The translations under genes were made by a program, and so were the position numbers. Under the pieces are notes generated by a model. That model made no database searches. It saw nothing but the letters and a program-made list of their open reading frames with translations, and was not told the origin of the DNA. Shown here piece by piece: positions 6,268 to 8,463 of a DNA stretch of 8,463 nucleotides; position 1 is the first letter of the stretch; each line of letters begins with the position of its first letter. Source of the stretch: Actinomycetes bacterium (lineage in GTDB: Bacteria > Actinomycetota > Actinomycetes > Actinomycetales > Microbacteriaceae). Location of the stretch: contig JAEWDJ010000407.1 in the NCBI GenBank assembly GCA_023390155.1, positions 1 through 8,463 of the forward strand, given 5' to 3'.

Positions 6268-7005
6268 TCACCCCGCCATCCGCCGCATCCCCACCGCGCC
6301 GACGCCCGTGTTCACCTGGAACGCCGCGATGCCGGGGATGTAGCGGTCGTCGCTGTGCTCGATGGGGCGGCCGCCGGCCTCGAAGCTCTGGCGGCGGAGG
6401 CGCAGGAGGGGGCTCGCGCGGCGGACGCCGAGGAGGTCGGCGTCCTCGGCGGTCGCGGCGACCGCGTCCAGGGTGTTGTCCGCGCGGGCGGTGACGATGC
6501 CGAAGCGGGTGGCGAGGGTCTGGACGACCGAGGGCTCGCTGGGGCGGAGGGAGTGGATGACGGGGATCATCCAGGTCGCGTAGACGGTGCGCTCGAGCAT
6601 CACGCGGCGGTTGTCGAGGAGGCGGACGCGGACGACGCGGAGGACGTCGTCGTCGGGGCCGAGCTGGAGGCGTCGGCGATCCGCGACGGTGGCGGGGGTG
6701 GTGGTGCTCGAGATCACGAGGCCGCCGGCCACCATCCCGCGGCTGTTCGCCCACTGGGCGAAGGACCGCAGCTGCTCGAAGTCCTGGCTCTGCCGCACGG
6801 AGGTGACGGTCCAGGAGGCCCCGCGGTGGGAGCTGAGCTCTCCGCGGTCGCGGAGCAAGCCCAGGGCGCGCCGGACGGTGCTGCGCGAGACGCCGTAGGC
6901 GGCCGCGAGCTCGTGCTCGGACGGCAGGGGGCCGCCGGCGGGGAACTCGCCCTGGAGGATGCGCGCCGCCACATCGTCGGCGACGTCTCGGTAGATGGTG
7001 GGCAT
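6268..7005 (-). CDS. GntR family transcriptional regulator, HutC subfamily (UTRA domain)
   Basis: A 245-residue regulator. The N-terminal winged helix-turn-helix (about 5-70) has the GntR signature LPSEHELAAAYGVSRSTVRRAL (LPSE starting at 27, recognition helix after S40) and a wing at SHRGASWTV. From about residue 75 to 235 follows a UTRA effector-binding domain (LRSFAQWANSRG, VRVRLLDNRRVMLERTVY, PIEHSDDRYIPG). HutC-type regulators bind operators as dimers and release on binding a small molecule; the ligand cannot be read here. The ATG at 7005 begins MPTIYRDVADDVA, a normal GntR N-terminus, with GAGAG (7013-7009) as a weak ribosome binding site; the frame is open far upstream only because it shadows the opposite-strand gene. 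It is convergent with the helicase gene (12 bases apart) and divergent from the secreted repeat protein, its likeliest neighbour target. Confidence 0.93.
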   Translation of the reverse strand: MPTIYRDVADDVAARILQGEFPAGGPLPSEHELAAAYGVSRSTVRRALGLLRDRGELSSHRGASWTVTSVRQSQDFEQLRSFAQWANSRGMVAGGLVISSTTTPATVADRRRLQLGPDDDVLRVVRVRLLDNRRVMLERTVYATWMIPVIHSLRPSEPSVVQTLATRFGIVTARADNTLDAVAATAEDADLLGVRRASPLLRLRRQSFEAGGRPIEHSDDRYIPGIAAFQVNTGVGAVGMRRMAG

Positions 7006-7281
7006 GATCTCTCGCTGGCGATTATCGGGCAGGACGGGACGGTGTGCGTCCACTTGTATGAGCGCGGACGGCGGTCTCCCCGCGATTCTGCCTCTCCGCG
7101 CGGGCAGGCCGAACGGAACCGGCCGGAAACGGTGCCACCTGTCCGTCGCCCGTTCGGCTGCCGTTAACCTTCCCGACCGGGACGGGACGGATCGCCGACC
7201 ACAACGCCGGGTTGGGTGGAGAACCGTGCCGGGAGCGGATGCGCCGGGCACGACCTCGCGGCAACCGGCGGAAGGACTCGT
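7006..7281. promoter_or_regulatory. Divergent intergenic region with candidate promoters and inverted repeats
   Basis: No gene is seen here. For the - strand regulator, GATAAT (7026 to 7021) is a good -10; a start near 7014 would give a leader of about 9 bases; no clear -35 is present. Just upstream is a perfect dyad, GGACG-GTGTG-CGTCC (7037-7051), placed where a bound repressor would block RNA polymerase. A wider pair, GCCGAACGG (7108-7116) and CCGTTCGGC (7150-7158), is a perfect 9-bp inverted repeat with a 33-base loop. For the + strand gene, TAACCT (7165-7170) fits TANNNT but is weak; it would give a leader of about 100 bases. AAGGA (7272-7276) is a good ribosome binding site five bases before the GTG at 7282. 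Confidence 0.4.
7037..7051. repeat. 15-bp dyad, candidate GntR operator
   Basis: Perfect 5-bp arms GGACG/CGTCC around GTGTG, 11 bases upstream of the regulator's -10 hexamer. Position fits autoregulation; the sequence does not match a HutC operator consensus I know, so the role is inferred from position and symmetry only. Confidence 0.3.
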
Positions 7282-8463
7282 GTGCGCAGCGTCAGAAGGA
7301 GCATCGGGGCGGCGGTGCTCGCCGGAATCGTCCTCGCGTCGGCGACGGTCGTCGCCGTGGCCGGGGGAGCGCCGGCCGTGGCCGCGACGGCGCCGACCGG
7401 GACGCTCACGCTCACGAACGCGAACCCGGCACCGGGCGACGCGCTGACCTTCGCCTACACCACGGACCAGCCCGACACGAAGAACTGGGTCGCCGTCTAC
7501 AACGACCCCGCCACCGGGCCGACCGACCAGAAGAGCCACGGCTCCTCCACCCACTGGGCGTACACGAACGCGACCACCCCGTCGAGCTCGGGCACCGTGA
7601 CCGTCTCGAGCGCCGGGCTGACCCCGGGCCACGATGTGGTCGCCTACCTGCTGCACGCCGACGGCTACACCTGGCTGGCGCAGCCCGTCACGTTCCACGT
7701 GGGCTACGCGACATCCGGGAGCCTCACGCTGACCACGACGACGCCGACGGTCGGGGCGGATCTCACCTTCTCCTTCGCCACGGGCAAGGACAACACGGCG
7801 GGCAAGGACTGGATCGCCGTCTACGACGACCCGAAGAAGTCGCCGGTCGACCAGAAGTATCCCGGAGCCGGCTCCACCGCCTGGTCGTACGTCAGCGGCA
7901 CCTCCGGGACGGTCACCATCCCCGCCGGCGCCCTCACCGCCGGGCACGACGTCATCGCCTACCTGCTGTACGACGACGGCTACACCTGGCTCGCGCAGCC
8001 CGTGGTGTTCCGCCTCGCCGCGGCGACGAGCGGCCCCTCCGCGGACGGGACGCTCAGGCTCCTCACCGCCGACCCCACCGCCGGCCGGCCGCTGCAGTTC
8101 TCCTTCACGACGGACACGCCGAACGCGCTCAACTGGATCGGCGTCTACGACGACCCGAGCACGGCGCCGAGCGGCGGGAAATCGCACGGCGGCTCCACCA
8201 CCTGGGCCTACGTTCCGAACGCGACGTCGGGCACGGTCACCATCCCGGCGGGCGCGCTCACCGGAGGTCACACGGTCGCCGCGGTCCTCCTCTACGACGA
8301 CGGCTACGTGAACCTGGCGCCCGTCCTCACGTTCGCCCTGAAGGCCGAGCCTCCGCTCGCCGGCGCGGTCGAGCCGACCACGGACCACTTCATCGCCGAC
8401 GACATCGTGCGGCCGGCGCAGCGCCCCGCCACGCCCGTGGCGTTCCCGCTCGCGGGTCTCTGG
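7282..8463 (+). CDS. Secreted protein with three tandem Ig-like repeats (3' partial)
   Basis: 394 residues are visible with no stop before the window ends. The start GTG follows AAGGA with five bases of spacing. Residues 1-35 form a signal peptide: MRSVRRSIG, a hydrophobic stretch (about 10-27) and APAVAA with a probable cleavage site near 34-35; the RR pair is only a weak Tat hint, so Sec is likelier. Then come three beta-rich units of about 100 residues (41-140, 146-245, 256-353), each with a W(V/I)(A/G)VY(N/D)DP motif (W69, W177, W285), a GTVT(I/V) strand and a DGY motif near the end. There is no transmembrane or LPXTG segment in view. Residues 354-394 are Pro-rich linker (AQRPATPVAF) leading into an unseen C-terminal part. 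Such repeats often flank extracellular hydrolases such as phosphoesterases, but no catalytic domain is visible. It is divergent from the GntR regulator. Confidence 0.85.
   Translation, partial: MRSVRRSIGAAVLAGIVLASATVVAVAGGAPAVAATAPTGTLTLTNANPAPGDALTFAYTTDQPDTKNWVAVYNDPATGPTDQKSHGSSTHWAYTNATTPSSSGTVTVSSAGLTPGHDVVAYLLHADGYTWLAQPVTFHVGYATSGSLTLTTTTPTVGADLTFSFATGKDNTAGKDWIAVYDDPKKSPVDQKYPGAGSTAWSYVSGTSGTVTIPAGALTAGHDVIAYLLYDDGYTWLAQPVVFRLAAATSGPSADGTLRLLTADPTAGRPLQFSFTTDTPNALNWIGVYDDPSTAPSGGKSHGGSTTWAYVPNATSGTVTIPAGALTGGHTVAAVLLYDDGYVNLAPVLTFALKAEPPLAGAVEPTTDHFIADDIVRPAQRPATPVAFPLAGLW
7402..8340 (+). repeat. Three tandem Ig-like coding repeats
   Basis: Units at about 7402-7701, 7717-8016 and 8047-8340. 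The key tryptophans are exactly 108 codons apart (W69, W177, W285). Units 1 and 2 are very similar at base level around their DGYTWLAQPV ends (near 7642-7695 and 7957-8010), pointing to fairly recent duplication or conversion; unit 3 has diverged there (DGYVNLAPVL). Confidence 0.85.

Noticed and set aside
6355..7447. + strand open frames over the GntR gene and the intergenic region
   Set aside because: Compositionally biased, no recognisable motif, opposite a clear GntR/UTRA protein.
7402..8340. Tandem repeats considered as CRISPR or other non-coding array
   Set aside because: The repeat period is 324 bases, in frame, and encodes conserved Ig-like units.
7006..8388. The - strand frame of the GntR gene continues open to 8388, suggesting a 706-residue protein
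   Set aside because: The extension is an antisense shadow of the secreted repeat protein; the GntR N-terminus begins at the ATG at 7005.

Overview
The window is very GC-rich, uses many GTG starts and puts -10-like hexamers of the form TAGG(C/A)T almost directly in front of several start codons. Together with a GatCAB-type tRNA-Gln and the gene order FAH-gltX, this points to an actinobacterium, most likely Microbacteriaceae. The family assignment is inference; no rRNA or marker search was possible.

Layout. Positions 1-3977 are a left-hand housekeeping run on the + strand: the C-terminal part of a ketopantoate reductase-family protein (cut by the window edge), a fumarylacetoacetate hydrolase-family enzyme, glutamyl-tRNA synthetase (gltX) and a thioredoxin reductase-like flavoprotein with a CxxC motif. 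Next come tRNA-Gln(CUG) at 4036-4107 and a clear rho-independent terminator (4115-4140). Directly behind that terminator lies a two-gene + strand module: a small MazG-like nucleotide pyrophosphohydrolase (4194-4514), overlapping a 584-residue protein (4501-6255) that joins an N-terminal GIY-YIG nuclease domain to a DUF2075/Schlafen-like superfamily 1 helicase. This module looks like accessory cargo beside a tRNA gene and is the best candidate for an undescribed (defence-like) system. It ends tail-to-tail, 12 bases from a GntR/HutC-family regulator on the - strand (6268-7005). A 276-base divergent intergenic region with inverted repeats separates the regulator from a secreted protein with three tandem Ig-like repeats (from 7282), which runs off the right edge.

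How the parts relate. gltX and tRNA-Gln fit the indirect Gln-tRNA pathway, in which a non-discriminating GluRS loads Glu on tRNA-Gln and GatCAB amidates it. The MazG-like enzyme and the nuclease-helicase are translationally coupled by overlap and probably act together on nucleotides and nucleic acids. The GntR regulator plausibly controls itself and/or the divergent secreted protein. Three + strand genes (714, 1507, 4194) look leaderless.
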